NCBI GenBank assembly: GCA_029204225.1 | Contig: CM055104.1 | Location: forward strand, 38,556,527-38,620,526 | Direction: 5' to 3' | Source: Diphasiastrum complanatum | Taxonomy: Eukaryota; Streptophyta; Lycopodiopsida; Lycopodiales; Lycopodiaceae | DNA length: 64,000 bases | Shown here: one piece after another, positions 11,601 through 25,900 of the stretch | How the letters are laid out: each line of letters starts with the position of its first letter | Position numbering within the stretch: the first letter of the stretch is position 1 | The notes under the pieces: generated by a model | Seen by the model: only the letters and a program-made list of their open reading frames with translations | Databases searched by the model: none | Told to the model about the DNA's origin: nothing | Program-made: the position numbers and the translations under genes

Positions 11601-14600
11601 ACATCTCCAGTGAAATGAATGCAAAAGTGATCATCATCCATACAGTTGATAGCCCAAACTGTAGGATTAACATTTACTGAAAACCAGAGCAAATAACAAC
11701 CAAATAGCTACTGAAATTAAGATCTGTTTGTGCCCCATCTATTGCACTTCTGAGAGGCAAAACACTGTCCCCTAAAAAAATTTCAGCCATAAGTTATTTT
11801 TCCAAAAAAAAAAAAAAAAAATTGCGATTCTGGGTTCAGAATCGCAATTCGCGAATCACGGAACCAGCGAATTGCGATTTGCTGCAACTATGAACCAAAC
11901 CTCCATATTATACACTAATACACGAAACTCTATTTTTTCTCAAAGTATGCAAGGAAAACCATCTATTTGCCAGTAAAGGAAATCTATAAACTGGATGGGC
12001 TAGCAAACAAGATCATGCAAGATCACAACTTACAAAATGATATGGATGCACATGTGCAAGAGGGACTAAATTTATTGAATCTATAAGAGTACAAAAGCTC
12101 AATGCTGAACTCCTTGACTAGTGCTGGACCTTCTCAATATGTAGACTGGCCACTCACTTTTATGTCCTTCCTCAAAATTTGGACACTCTGAATAGTTTCC
12201 AAATGCTTGTGCAACCACAACATTTCTTGTGGAATTAATTCTCCCATGTGCCACATGTCACATAAAAGCATTCCAAATTTCACGTCATCTAGACTATCAC
12301 CTCCCTATGCCTATACAACCAGCACCTTGATGAGTAATGCAACTACAATGTAGCTCACATAGTCTAATCTGACTCAAACTCAATGTGCATCATTCAAGCT
12401 AGACAAATGACTTTGGGGACAAATAAGCATATGCACTCTAGCACAACCTTAAGGACTATGTTGTTTTATATGACACCAAGAAATATTATAAAATTTTCAA
12501 ATTTATCTTTGCTAAGAGGCTTGGTTAAGCTATCATGGCCCACCTGCCCATTCGTGTCACGTAGTACACAAGCTCGATCTCATCACTTTGTATTTTCTCT
12601 CAAATGAAGTGCTATTGGCTGTCAGTATGCTTCGTCCTAAAATAATATGCTGGATGCTTGGAAAGGCATACACAATCCTTATCATTGTAATGTCGTACAA
12701 CAGCTTTTCACAGTGTATAAATGAAAATTGAGATCAGTTTGCACTCCAATATAATGAATTTCTTGAAGACTTTGTGAGCAGATTTTTTTACACAATGACA
12801 AATAAAGATGTTACTTCTGCTTCAATAGTTCAATTTCCAAGCAATATTGCAAAACCCCACAAATTCTTTTCAAAAGTCTTGTTCTATCTTGCCAATTGAG
12901 CTCTTATCCATAAAGCAGCGCTACGGCAAGATCTTCTTTTTCCTTCTTCCCAAAGAAATTTGCATCTGATTTTTCCTTCTGAAACCCTATCATCTTGAGA
13001 TAATAATCAATTGATTGTACCGCATTCTTGGTGCTTTTCTGATCTAAACAAGGCCTTTTTAAGTTTGCATGCAATACTTTCTTTCACTTAACTGATAGAT
13101 AATATTCCTTGATCTTGCTATACCACCTGGTCAGTTTCTCACCTCGGTTTTGGAATTCCTAATACCAGCTTGGTCGGTTCCTTGACATCTATGTTGGTAT
13201 AATGGGAGGTCCTAAATACTAAACCGTCACTAGTCTGGAAGGCACAAAAAAACTATATTTTCATGTCTAAAGGAGCTTCTTAAGGCAGCCCAATGTCATC
13301 CTCCATTTTCCACTAAGCAATTACCAATAAAAAATAGCATTCCAAGAAAAAATTCTGGGTCAAGTTCAGAAACAATATATTATTCTGAAAATCGTTGCAT
13401 TTCAAAATGGGCGCAGATGAAAATGCTATCCCAAGTATTTAGGGAGGCTGGTAGTGTCTTTCTTTTCCTTGACTATTCATATTCTTAGTGCTATTCTGGT
13501 AGTGTCTTTCTTTTCCTTGACAATTCATATTCTTAGTGCTATTGTTCTATTGTGTATTGTTGTTCTTTTGCAACTCATGTGGCATGTCCATGGTCTTCTC
13601 TCTTCTTAGTCTTGTACATAGTTGCACCACGATTCTAAATCGCGTTTCGTGATTTTCCCAAAATGTGCATGATCATTTTTTTTTTTTGAAAGTTTTTTAG
13701 GCAATATGGGTATCAGATGAAAGCTTTGATTGAGAGCATTATGACTGTGTAGTTTGCCGATTGTTTCGGGTGTAGGATGGTCCATTTTAGGTGCATTAAT
13801 CCTATTATAATTGACAACAGAATTTAGTGTAACAAGAAACAATGAACATGAATCTGAAATTCTGATTAAGCAAGATCATATGATGGTGCTATCCAACCAT
13901 GCACCCTGGAGAAGGGCTTCAATGGCGATCTAGAATAGACTTTGGATGACTGATTTACACAATAACAGAATGCTGAGAGAGCGAACAGCCAAAGGACCAA
14001 GGGGATGCGAAACACCAAAAAGTGTGTTTTCACTCAGGGAGTTGGAAGGCCACATCATGAAGAGGCCTTACCGTCGGGGCCGGGGTCTACCAGCAGCCCC
14101 CGGACCCCGCCATTGGGGGGCGTTGCCCCCCAAACCCCCACCGGGGGGCTACCGCCCCCCGGACCCCCTAGGACTTCCTGCTATATAGACACTGTAGATA
14201 AAATGCTACCGCCTCCCCGTAGATAAAAATGGGGTCCAAATGCGCGCCGAGAAGGGCCCGATATTTATGCCCCCAACTGTATGCACATTGCACTCACATC
14301 TCCAATGAAATGATTGCAAAAGTGATCATCATCCATACAGTTGATAGCCCAAACTGTAGGATTAACATTTACTGAAAACCAGAGCAAATAACAACCAGAT
14401 AGCTACTTAAAATAAGATCTGTTTGTGCCCCCATCTACTACACTTCTGAGAGGCAAAACGCTGTCCCCTAAAAAAATTTCAGCCATAAGCTATTTTTCCA
14501 AAAGAAAAAAAAAAATTTGCGATTCTGGGTTCAGAATCGCGATTCGCGAATAGCGGACCTAGCGAATCGCGATTCGCTGCAACTATGGTACATAGGTACA

Positions 14601-17600
14601 ATCCTCATCAAATATAATATCCCTAAAGATTGAAGCCGCAAGTTAAGTACATCTAACTTGCCCTAAAGATTGAAGGCGCAAGTCAAGTACATCTAACTTG
14701 CGCCTTCAATCTTTAGGGATATTGGCATGAGCTATGTACCCAAAGACTGTCAAATTTGCTACTCTCGGTTTTATACCACTTAATGCTTTTTCAGATGTTG
14801 TTCCATTCACAACATAGAATCAATGAACCGCTATCGGTTCACCACGGTTCTGAGAACCGTATGGTTCTTAAAAAATTTTGCCCAAAACCGTGGTGAACCG
14901 TACTGATTGATAAATTAATTAATTAATTAATTTTTTTTTTAGTTTTCCCCCCCCCCAAAAATAACCCAAAATATGCAAAAAAAGGGCCAAAAAAATCTGT
15001 GAATTCTGTGAAATCATCTGTGAAATCTGTCAATCATCTGTATCATCTGTATCATCAGTCAAATGACTCAAATCATCTGTATCATCTGTGAACTCATCTG
15101 TCAAATCATCTGTACATCATGTGACATCTGTGAAATCTGTCAAATTAGTGATGATTTCAGATGATTTCACATCTGTCAAATCATTTGTATCATCTGTCAA
15201 ATCATCTATACATCTGTGAAATCTGTGAATTTGGTAATTAATTAATTAATTAATTGATTGATTAAATAGAGGAACCGTACCACGGTTCCCAAGACCCACG
15301 GTTCTGGGAACCGTGGGTTCTATGATTCACAACTTAAGTTGGGCTTCTATTAAGAAGATAAGAAGCAGTATTAACAATGTCAATCCTGCTATACGAGTGA
15401 ACTAGTAGCATTATCTAGAATCCAACTTTGATGTGATTTATGAGAAGCCTTTGGTTTGAATTTTACCATTGTACCTTCACATGCCATTTCATTATTTAAA
15501 ATTGGAAAGATTATCCTGCTACGTATTCCATATATTTCCAAGTCTTTGACAAAATGAGCATTGGGCAACTTGATTAAGGGGAAGATGACGCCTTTGGAAG
15601 AGACAAAATGTCTTCGATGTTCAAATGACCAGCTTGAATTATGGTCGTGGAGAGGGCAGGATGTAAAATGAGACATGTTTGCGGGGAAAAAGACCCCTTT
15701 CAAGTTATTTTTGACGAAAAATCATCGCCACGCGCTATTACGCTGACGCGGAACTGTTAAAAAATGACGCGTAAATGGCCCATAATGGCCGGTTGCACTA
15801 CTATTAAAATATTGTTCATTTGCTAATTTACGTTGTATGAAAATTCCATTTATGCGGCCTATGCCCCTAGTTTTCGGGTTTGTCGGGACTAGGAGGTACC
15901 AAGTATTTTCGTAATACAGTTTTAGTAATTAAAAACTTGGCCGTGAGCCCATAAAAACTGAAACCGTATATAGGGCCCAACTGCCAAAAAGCCCCTATTA
16001 GTGCCCATTCATGAAAAGGTGCACCTCTTTGGGCCTCAGCCCTCTCTAGCATTAGAAGGGGCCAGCCTCTACGTAGCATTCAGCCATTGTCATCTTCTTG
16101 GAGAAAGAGAGAGAGAGCGTGTGCAAGAAGGAGTGTGTGGAGAAGAGGAGGAAAGGAGAAGAGGCTGTAGCCTGGTGCCTTCCACTCTCATCCATTTCCA
16201 TTTTGTTGTCTGATTCATTCATTGTTATTGATCTACAATTTAAATCATTAGCATTGTGTTACCACTATTTGTGGATCTGTGAATTGTTCTTTCTGCTGCC
16301 TCTAACATTGTGGTTGCAGGCTGTGAGGATTTGAAAGCCTTCTAATACATTTGCTTGTAAGCTTTAAAGTGTACCAAATTTTGTTGTCATCTCCTTTTTG
16401 CAGGGATATGAGTGTGAAGGTTTCTTAAGTTTGTGGTTTGATGCAAGAACAATATTCTTGTCTGCTCATTCACTCTTGCAAATACTGTTTTGATTGAATG
16501 TTCATTATAAATGATACCATTCATAGTCTGCCATCACTCGTCAGACAATCCTCTCTTGTCCTGTTCATGCTCAAACACTCCATTCCAAAGGTTTTGCCTT
16601 GCTTGCAGCCCTGGCCATTTACTTCAAAGTTAATTTGTAGGGTCTATAAGAGACTTAAAAAGAGTTAAATTTGAAAGCTTAATTGGAAGTCAGAGAATTC
16701 GTTGTGTCAGTTGCTGGTTTTATAGCCCAGGACAGCAAGGGAAGGAAGGAAATCTCTTGCCATGTTCAGCGGGAAGGAGTGTCAATCTTCTCGTTGTGTG
16801 AGTAGTTGGTTTGTAGGCCATTAGCCTGTTTGATTGCGCCCATTTGCCTCGTTGCCTGCAACCTGCTGGTTTATGTCCCTAGCCCTGATCTGCGGCCATC
16901 TCTTTCATCTACCTATCAGCGATCTGGTCTGTGTTCTTCACCCATTCATTACCCACCTCAAAACCTACCTGTGGCTTGTTGTGTGTCGTGCTCACTCCAT
17001 CTCATGTCTATGTGGAAGAACAGCCTCCTACGGCCCTCCTGATCCCTCTCACTGGCCCGTTCTGTGGCCAGTCGGTTGCTGCCCGATCTGTGGGCTGTTG
17101 CACTCCCTGCTATGGCCAATACATGCATGATCTAGTCCCTCCGTGTGTGAACCAGCCCTGAAATCCAACTATTAAACCTCATTGCTATTTAGGCATATGT
17201 CAAGCTTAAAGCCCGTGTATGTGCCTGCTTTGTCTTAAAAGATCCCAGAAAACGTTCCTGATCTGCATCGCTTTCTGACCATGACTTAAGAAAAGGGATG
17301 CGCTTTGCTAGCTACTAATTATAATGTCATTTTCGTCAGTTCTAGATATGCTCTGTGGGTCGCTAAAATGCAGGGTGTTTTGCCCATTTGGAAACTGCTA
17401 GTTTTGTGGGCGTTTTACATCATCGGTCTGCATCATTGTGAAGGATTTCTCTTGCGGCCGTCAGCTCTATCTTAAACGACGGAGATCGCGTTCCAATACC
17501 TCTTTGCTGCTCTGGGCTCTCATCCCTATCTCCTGTCCATCGGCGCCATGACGTGCTACCTAACCCATTCCACTTTCTGTCTGTGGTCTATACTCTGACC

Positions 17601-19869
17601 GGTAGCCCTTTCCCTGTTACCAGCGAGATCTATTTGATTACCTGCGATTGCTCCCTTTTCCTTACCTGCACTCTGGTGTCTTGCCATTAACCCTACCTTT
17701 AGCTCCTTGTCATTACCAAACTTGCCGCTTCCTACTTGTTTTTGGCCTATTCATTGCCCTGTCTAATCCATTCCCATTTCCTACCTGCGGCTTTACTCCG
17801 TTTATGGATTGACTTAAGACCACTTGTGAAAATTCCTTGCTTGCATCCATCACTGTTCGGATTGCGCCTCATCGCATTTTGGCTCGACGGTATTTGAGAA
17901 AGACTCTAGCTCATGGTTTTGGGAGATCTTCGTGATTCCGACCTTGTGAAACTTTATACTATCCTCATGGTCTAATTGCAGACCATACTACCATTAGTAA
18001 CAAACATTCCTGAAGCCTATGCAAATGGTCATATGAAGCTTAGGCGCTTATTTAAGATCTAAACCTATTTTACCTCACTCGTTAAGTGAATCTCAGCTTG
18101 TACACGAGTTATGCTTGTACGTCTCATCGGTATCTCAAAAGCCAGAGCTTACATGCGTGACCTCTTGTTCATTTCAAAGTTCCTTAAGCTATATTTGAAA
18201 ATTGCCTGTTGACCGTTAGAAATTCGCCTTGTCAATTGACACTGGAAGTGCCAGTGGTCATGAACACTGTATTTTTCGACTCCATACCCAATGGAGCTTG
18301 AGCTGTAATTGTGGTATAGACCGACTTCCATTAGAATTCTCTAAGATTGATAGCCTATTTGGGGTCGTTTTATAATCCTTCAAGACATTGAGCTGTTAGT
18401 ATAAGGAACGTTGTTGGCCAATCACTAAATACTAAGTACAATAAGTAGTGGGCCAGTGAATGGACCACCGAACAAGCTTCCCTTCTAAAACCTGGGCCAT
18501 TCATTGTCAATATTCTAACTTGTAACCATCCATCCATATTCCACATCATTCATTATGGGTGATTTCTACTAGTGCTATGAGGGTGTTGGACTAATCTTAT
18601 AGTTGGCATAGTGTGCAACAAGACTTATTTTAACTACTTTCATATAAGTCAATTTGTTCAGAGTGTTTTTGTTCAGAATGTTGATTACTTTTGGCAAGTT
18701 TATGTATGTACAACTACTATTGCTATTTGCTAGAATAATATCTATTGAACCTTATATTGGAATCGACAATTGTTGGTAAGGGAATAACCATCAGATTAAA
18801 AACCTAGAAGATTTATTTTGTAGGATATTATTGAGAGCCGCTAGGTGGGGGGGAGAGAGAAAGAAGGAAAGAAAGAAAATCTTCTAAAACCAATAGGCAC
18901 ATCAAGTAAATACACCTTAAGTATGATAGATACTAGAAGTAGCATATAAATGTCTCCAGAAGAAACCAAGAAACCACTTCTAGATAAGCAAGACTAAACG
19001 AATCTCTGCCCTACTCTCTAGGTAGATCTGAGAGAGAGATGATACAATGGAATGATATAACTAGAGCTATACAAGAACAAAGCATAACTATGTGATATGT
19101 CATGTCACAAACGACCCTTGCCGAAGCAAGCAAGAAAAGATGACGATGCCAATACTGAAGAGGGAACAGTAGGCCTGCTCGCATGAGCCTCGGACCTGCG
19201 AAATCTCCTGGTAGCCATGAGCTCCGTCTCCCATTAGTACACTGTCGTTGGTCCCGTGAAGGTCTTGAGAAAGGATATTTGACTACTCCTCCGACAAAGT
19301 TCCACCCTCAAGGTCTGCTCTAGATCATCTCCTCGAGAAAAAGGAGGTAATTTGGGTTTGGGAGTGCTAAAGTCCATCTTGGTACCGTCCCCTAATCTTG
19401 TAATAAATAGGGCATTTGAATAGGGAATGCTCCTTTGACTCCACCTCCCCTAATGTGCATATCTGGCAAAGCCTGTGCATGTGAGGAATGCCCTGGAAGT
19501 GCCCCATCTCCACATATAACTGGTGTGAGAAAACTTGAAACTCTACCAATGTAAATCGAAGGCAATGTGAGCGTCCACTATCCAAGTAACGAGGTACGAT
19601 TGGGGCCCTGGCAATATCCAGATCTAGGAAACAGGGAACGGTAAAAATCCGGTTTGACCCCAAGAGGGCCTTGCCATGTTACATGAGAATATGCACGATA
19701 AATAACCCCCCCGTACTAATGAAATCCCACTGGTAAATCTGAGATAGCAACGCCATATATCTGTAAGAGACGAGCAGCCTGGGAGTACCATGATAACCGA
19801 TCACCTTAGTGATGAAGTTGCAGAGTTAAACATGAATAGCATGAAAATGGAAGATTCATCACTCTTTGA

Positions 19870-19941
<72 letters not shown>

Positions 19942-22900
19942 GCTTTAATGATGTCTTTTCCATGCCAAAAGACATATAAGACAAACGGTACATGTCAACT
20001 ATGTGATAATGTAAGGCCTAGTGGGGGCTCCGATGTTATTGGTTAATAAAAAAGAGGGAGGAACTCATCTTTGTACAGATTATACAAAATTAAACAAACT
20101 AACCATTGAGAATAGATATCCCTTGCCTCGAATGGATGAACCACTTGATTGATTGAATGGTGCAAAGTACTTCACCAAAATCGATTTGAGATCAAGGTAT
20201 CATCATATTCGAATTAAAACTAAGGATGTGCCAAAAACTCGGTTTTATATTAGGTATGGCCATTATGGGTTTCTAATTTTGTTGTTTGGGAAATTCCATA
20301 GTGGTTTACTTGGATGGCATTCTCATCTATAGTAGAACTTGAAAGGAGCACGAAGAGCATCTTAGAATTGTCTTGAGGCTACTAAGACAGGATAAGCTCA
20401 ACGCCAAACAATCCAAGTGCGAATTCTTCCAAACAAGACTAGAATACCTCGGTCACATTATTACCGTGGGTTGGAAATTGACCCTAACAAGGTTCACAAG
20501 GTTCATGAGTGGCCTATTCTCCTGACTATATGTGAAGTCAAATTTTTTCTTGGCTTCATTGGATTTTCCATAGATTATTGATATGTGATAATTGCATTAC
20601 CCTAGACAAATCTCCTAAAAGGGCCAAGAAAACTAGTCGACACAGTAAGTTCAGTCCTTCGGATACTTGGACTAAGGAGTTAAATCAATGTTTTGAAACT
20701 CTAAAGCATTGTGTGTCTACAGCTCCAATATTACACATATGTGCCTGAAACAAATGCTAATGACTTTGTTATAGGAGTAGTCCTATTTCAGGATGGTAGA
20801 CCGGTTGTTGTTGAAAGCAAAAAGTTGGATCCTACTCAAAGGCGTTATTCAAGCTACGATAAGAAACTTCTTGCTATTATAGATGCTCTTAAATTCTAGA
20901 GACATTATTTGTATGGCTCTAGGTTTACAATTGTGACTGATCACCAAGCACTAAGGTATACTTGTGATGCAGTTCGGGGTCATAGCCAAGTGGTCAGAGT
21001 TGCTCCATGAATTTCAATACCGGAAGGGTACGTCAAACTGTGTCACGGATGCCTTAAGCCGGATTGGAGAGGTTAATCAGTTAAGCTTTTCTGAAATCCA
21101 ATCTGATTTTTATCTATCCAATAGAGATGTGTAAGGCCAACAAGTACTTGGATCAGATTTAGCTAGATGCCCTAGCAGAAAATTCTAGATCTAATATTCA
21201 ACTTGGAAAGTAGGGCTCCAAGATTTCTCCTCGGGTTGAGATACTACAAGATAATTCCATTTGGAATGGGTTACTTTTTCGAAATGGGAAGGTATGTGTG
21301 CCAAAAAATGAGAATATTAGGGCCCAAATCCTGCATGTATGCCATGATAGCCCCTGTGCGGGACACCCAAGTACACAAAAGATGTGTGATCTAGGAAAGA
21401 GGAACTTTTATTGGCCAAAACTTAAAGATCAAGTGGAGGTACATGTTCACAAGTGTGGACAATGCCAAGTCGATAAACCCAAAAGACTTAAGGCAGCTGT
21501 CTTGTTACTTCCATTGGAAATTCCTGAAAGAAAGTGGGAAACTTTGTACTTGGACTTCCTCGGACGAGAAAGCAAAATGATGCCACATAGGTGGTAGTTG
21601 ACAGGCCAACCAAAACGGGGAAATTCATTCCAACTAAGATGACTATCAAAGCTTCAGAACATGCTTGGCTGGTCGTGGAAAAGCTGTTCAAGTTGTAGGG
21701 TTTGCCAATGACCTTGTTAGTGACTAGGATTCAAAGTTCACCAGCAAAATTTGGCGAGGATTCTTCGAGACATTGGAGACCACATTGAATCTAGAGTCAT
21801 CAGATCATCCAGAGAATGGTCAAACTAAATGGACAAACGAGTCTATGGAAGATATGCTTCATGCATACGTTCGTTTCCAAGTGATAGTCGGATTGGAAAG
21901 TGCACCCTCCCAGTGGTTGAATTTGTCTATAATAGCACAAAGCACTCAGCGACGAGTTATAACAAACAAGGGATGTCAGAGTAACCACTATAACTAAGAA
22001 TTATGTGGAAGATGGACAGCAGCACCTCAATAACAAGAGTCTTACTAATACATAAATGATCCATGTTCTCAATTTGTTGTAAAGGCAACAATTCAAAAAT
22101 ATATATGATTAGAGCTCAAAAGTGTGCAATCAAAACCTGCATGTGAGGTAACAAAGTTGGACCTGCTGCTCTAGCAATACGCAGAAAAGACGTGCATACT
22201 TGTAACCTTGTTCTGGTACTCGCCAAAGCTGCCGAATTCTACATGTGCAAAATACGTGCTCTTAGCTATATCACTAGCTGCATAGAAGATTGAATCAGAG
22301 AACTATTCTTATCACATCTAGAAGATTTCCCGTCTTGAACATACAAAAGTAGCAGCATACCATAATCAAGAACATGTTTTATGATGAAAGAAATGATAGT
22401 CACGCACTTTTTCAAGAGGTACAGATGTCAAGAGTATAAAAATCTTCTGTATAACTAGTGGAACTGCAGCAGGAGAAAATCGCAAATAAGGCCCAATGGC
22501 ATCAAAATGTCGTCCAAGAAGCTCCACCAGCGGTGGTTCTTTCCATTCAACTGACAGTAACCGTTGAATCAAGCCTGTAAACTTCAAAACATAGCTTAGA
22601 TTAGAAAAACAAGCTGTTGAAATGCATAAAGCAGTTTAATGGACAATGCTTCAAGTTAGCGAACAACCTTCCATAATAATAGTGAATTCCCTTTGTGTGG
22701 TGGAAGTGATAGCTGAAGCAGCCATTATGCCTTCTGGAATCGCATTCACAATTGTTTCCAGCATTGTCTGTGTTCCTTCTAATGAAGAGAGCTCCTGCAC
22801 AGTACTTTTACGAGATCTGATCTAAATCAAAAGACAGATTTGTCTTGAACTTGATGATCTTAGATACTGAAGAAGTGGAGATACAGCAACCAGAATAAGT

Positions 22901-25900
22901 AGGCATATGTTTACTGGTATATCCAATGGCTTAACTAACTAGCAAGGAAATAGAAATACAGCCACAGAAATGATACTAGCTCAGTATATAGTATCTCGTG
23001 ACATTGAACAGCTCAACATATAACCAGAACTAACTAGCGAGGAAATAGAAATACAGCCACAGAAATGATACTATTTCAGTATATGGTATCTCATGGCATC
23101 GAGCAGCTCAACATATAACCAGAACTAACTAGCGAGGAAATAGAAATACAGCCACAGAAATGATAATAGCTCAGCTTATGGACTTTTGTAACATTGAAAA
23201 GCTCAATTCAAGACCACACTTTTTAAGGAGCCTTTGGATCAAACTGATCCACAATAACAAATTCAAGAATGTGGTAAGACTACATCTCATAGCCACTGTA
23301 ATATCAGGATTGAAACAACAGTACATGACCTACTTCCACCTATTTTAAGTAAAAATCAAAATGTTATAAAGAGAAGCCAAAATGGAGTTCCACCAAAAAG
23401 TGAAATGATGCACATCCAGCTTCATAGACGCATGTGGTCGGATGGGATTACAACAGTAAAATGCTAACATGGAAGTTGCTGGCGTACAATTGTTGTAGTA
23501 TGATTAAGACTCACGCTGATGCAAAGAAGATGAATCCTAGAGGACATGTAAGGCATGATTGAAATTAATAAAGATGAAAGCGGATAAGCCAGCAAAATGT
23601 TCACACAAAACGAAACATTGACTGAATGGTATGTGAATTGAATGGGCAATTAAGAACACCTATTACTTATGTTTTCAACTTTTTGTATCCATTAGTTTGA
23701 GATTCTTCAAAAGTACAATGGAAAAAACTAACTCGGAAAATGGAACCCTTGCACGAGTTAGCATCAACAGACATAGAAGAGAAGATTACAAAAACTAGAA
23801 AGAATGCAAATTGGAAAAGAGCTCAATGCTTACGTGAAACAAGAAGATGTAGAGGAAAAGAACAAAGTGAATTTACCAATATCGGTGCATGAAGTACTAC
23901 TTCAAGTCTTTGTGCAATTTTTGATACAGCTACAACAGGCTGCTGGGCAGCAATTAGTCTAATCAGTTCTATCTGCAAAACAAAAAAAACACTCGTCAAC
24001 CAAGCTCATGATTTCAGCTTCGCCTCAAACTGATAAACATTGGCAGCGATTTTATATTCCAATTTATTATGTGCGTAAACAAACTCTATAACCAGGTGGA
24101 AGTCAACCTGATTTTCTTAGCAGTCTTGTTCAAGTGTATATTGAACAATTCATAATTTGGGACATGTAACACATACTAAAACTTTAAGAAATGGGAAAAG
24201 AGTTCGCTTCGTAATGTTAAGACATCATCATTTGCTGAAACTGAGGCTTATCAGAACAGAGATTCATCTAAGGTTTGCAAAAATGGAAAAGCTTCCTTAG
24301 ATCAACTGCATATGTTTGAGTTTAGCACGCTCCCCATCAAAAAGTAACACAAAGAAATGAGGAAAAAGTGCATGGAGTCAAGAGGCGAAAGATGGCTACA
24401 AGATTGAGCTGTAATCAAACCTTCGAGAAGTTTTTTACAGAAGAACAATGGAAGTTACTGCCAAACAGATCAGCAATTCATTATTACTAACAACTTTATA
24501 GTGTCCCATGCACAGTGGCAATTCTAGGCAAAGTACATTATGAATCTGTAATAAGGAATCCTTGCATACAGTAATAAACCTGTACCATCTTATACTAACC
24601 GTGTAAGTTAGTTCCTTGACTGATAATGCCACTAAATCTCTGAAAGGTAAGCCAAGAATTGGGTCCTTGAAAATGTCTGATGTGACTTACGGAATTTGCC
24701 TCAATATCATGACTGCTAAATTTATACAGTTATGACATTTTCAGTAGACTGGCAACCCAGTGACATACATCCAATGTATCATTCCTATCGTTCTTTTTGC
24801 AATCGTATTACACCTTGGAGTAGAAGGTGCTAAAAGTAGTTGTAAGAGCATGCAGAGCTACAAAAAAAGCTGATCGTCATTTATTATTATTAGCATATCA
24901 TACACCCTTATTGTGTAGGCACATAGAGGACTGAATGTCAAGCACACTCTTGCAGACTGTAGTCTAGTTAGAAAAAAGTTGTCAGTAAAAAATAAACTGC
25001 TGCTTCTTTGAATAGAAGCATTGCCTAAAGACTGCCAAATGAGAAAAGTTCCTATCACATAAAGTCATTATATTCTGCTGGTAGTTCATAACTATACTAG
25101 CTACTTGTGACCCTATACTCTTAACAAACCTATTATGATTCGCTAAGCAAGTCACACCATTAGAAATGGATTTCAGCCCTGTTTTTTGAAAGGCAGCCTT
25201 TAGATGGTGGCTTTCATGTGCGAGTCAATACTAATTCTGTAAGAAAAACAATGTCCAAATGAAGTAAGCCTATTTTTTTAAGTCCAACTAGATAATATGT
25301 ATAACAACTCATGTCTATGTGTGTGCTTAGAGATATCTATGTGCATCAATCATCTGGCAAGTAAGTCGCCTCAAGAAATGTACACAATGTTCAAACTTGT
25401 ATTAAACCATTAAATTTCTTATTCGATGCCAACACCCTTTTATCCTACAGCAAACATGTGAATTGAATTATACAGAAGCCAGAAACCATCCCAATTCGAT
25501 CCACAAGTCAATGCACAAGCATCTAAAGTTATCAGGCCCCCCCTCTACACACTTAAGCTATGGCTCTAGCTTACTTCCTATTGCACCAGTATTTTGATAA
25601 GCCCATTCCCTGCTACAAATAATAACAAATAAAGAGCCACCTTCCAAAAGAATTTTACCCTGCCCCAAGAAGGAACAGAGAAAGTGAAAGATTGCGAGCC
25701 TCATCCATCATGACCTTTGAAGATTCTCAAAGAGAAAGGAATGCATTAAGCACTATGTTGGAAAAAAAAACAATAAAAATAAAGAGCAAGTATCAAGGAC
25801 AAAATTCCCACAATGCCAAGAACTAAACGAGATATGACAACTACAGAAAGCTCGCCTGGTGTTGTAAAGAAAATTCAAATACTATAATACTATCGAGCCT

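Larger units (their letters stand above)
12000..15710 (-). mobile_element. Ty1/copia element J, decayed and twice interrupted
   Basis: In minus-strand order: a gag/protease relic at 15389-15703 ([12 protein letters not shown], degraded from the WxLDSGAT motif); integrase C-part around 14720-14830 and 15330-15370 ([20 protein letters not shown]); RDIIFDE near 14610; RT near 13000 ([11 protein letters not shown], altered KALYGLKQAP); RNase H near 12540-12720 (TKHTDS, HFI, LVYYVT). Many stops and shifts. P2 and Q are inserted in it, so J is older than both. LTRs were not delimited. Confidence 0.7.

Noticed and set aside
14621-14718. MicroRNA precursor hairpin
   Set aside because: The hairpin is perfect, sits beside a direct duplication of itself, and lies in a dead copia; it fits a duplication event better than a conserved precursor.
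16806-17161. Overlapping plus-strand frames of 76-98 codons as a gene
   Set aside because: Several frames are open at once with no family similarity, as expected in a less AT-rich stretch; no supporting start or splice context.
22933-23220. CRISPR-like repeat array
   Set aside because: Ninety-five-base tandem units without spacers in a plant intron; an ordinary tandem duplication.
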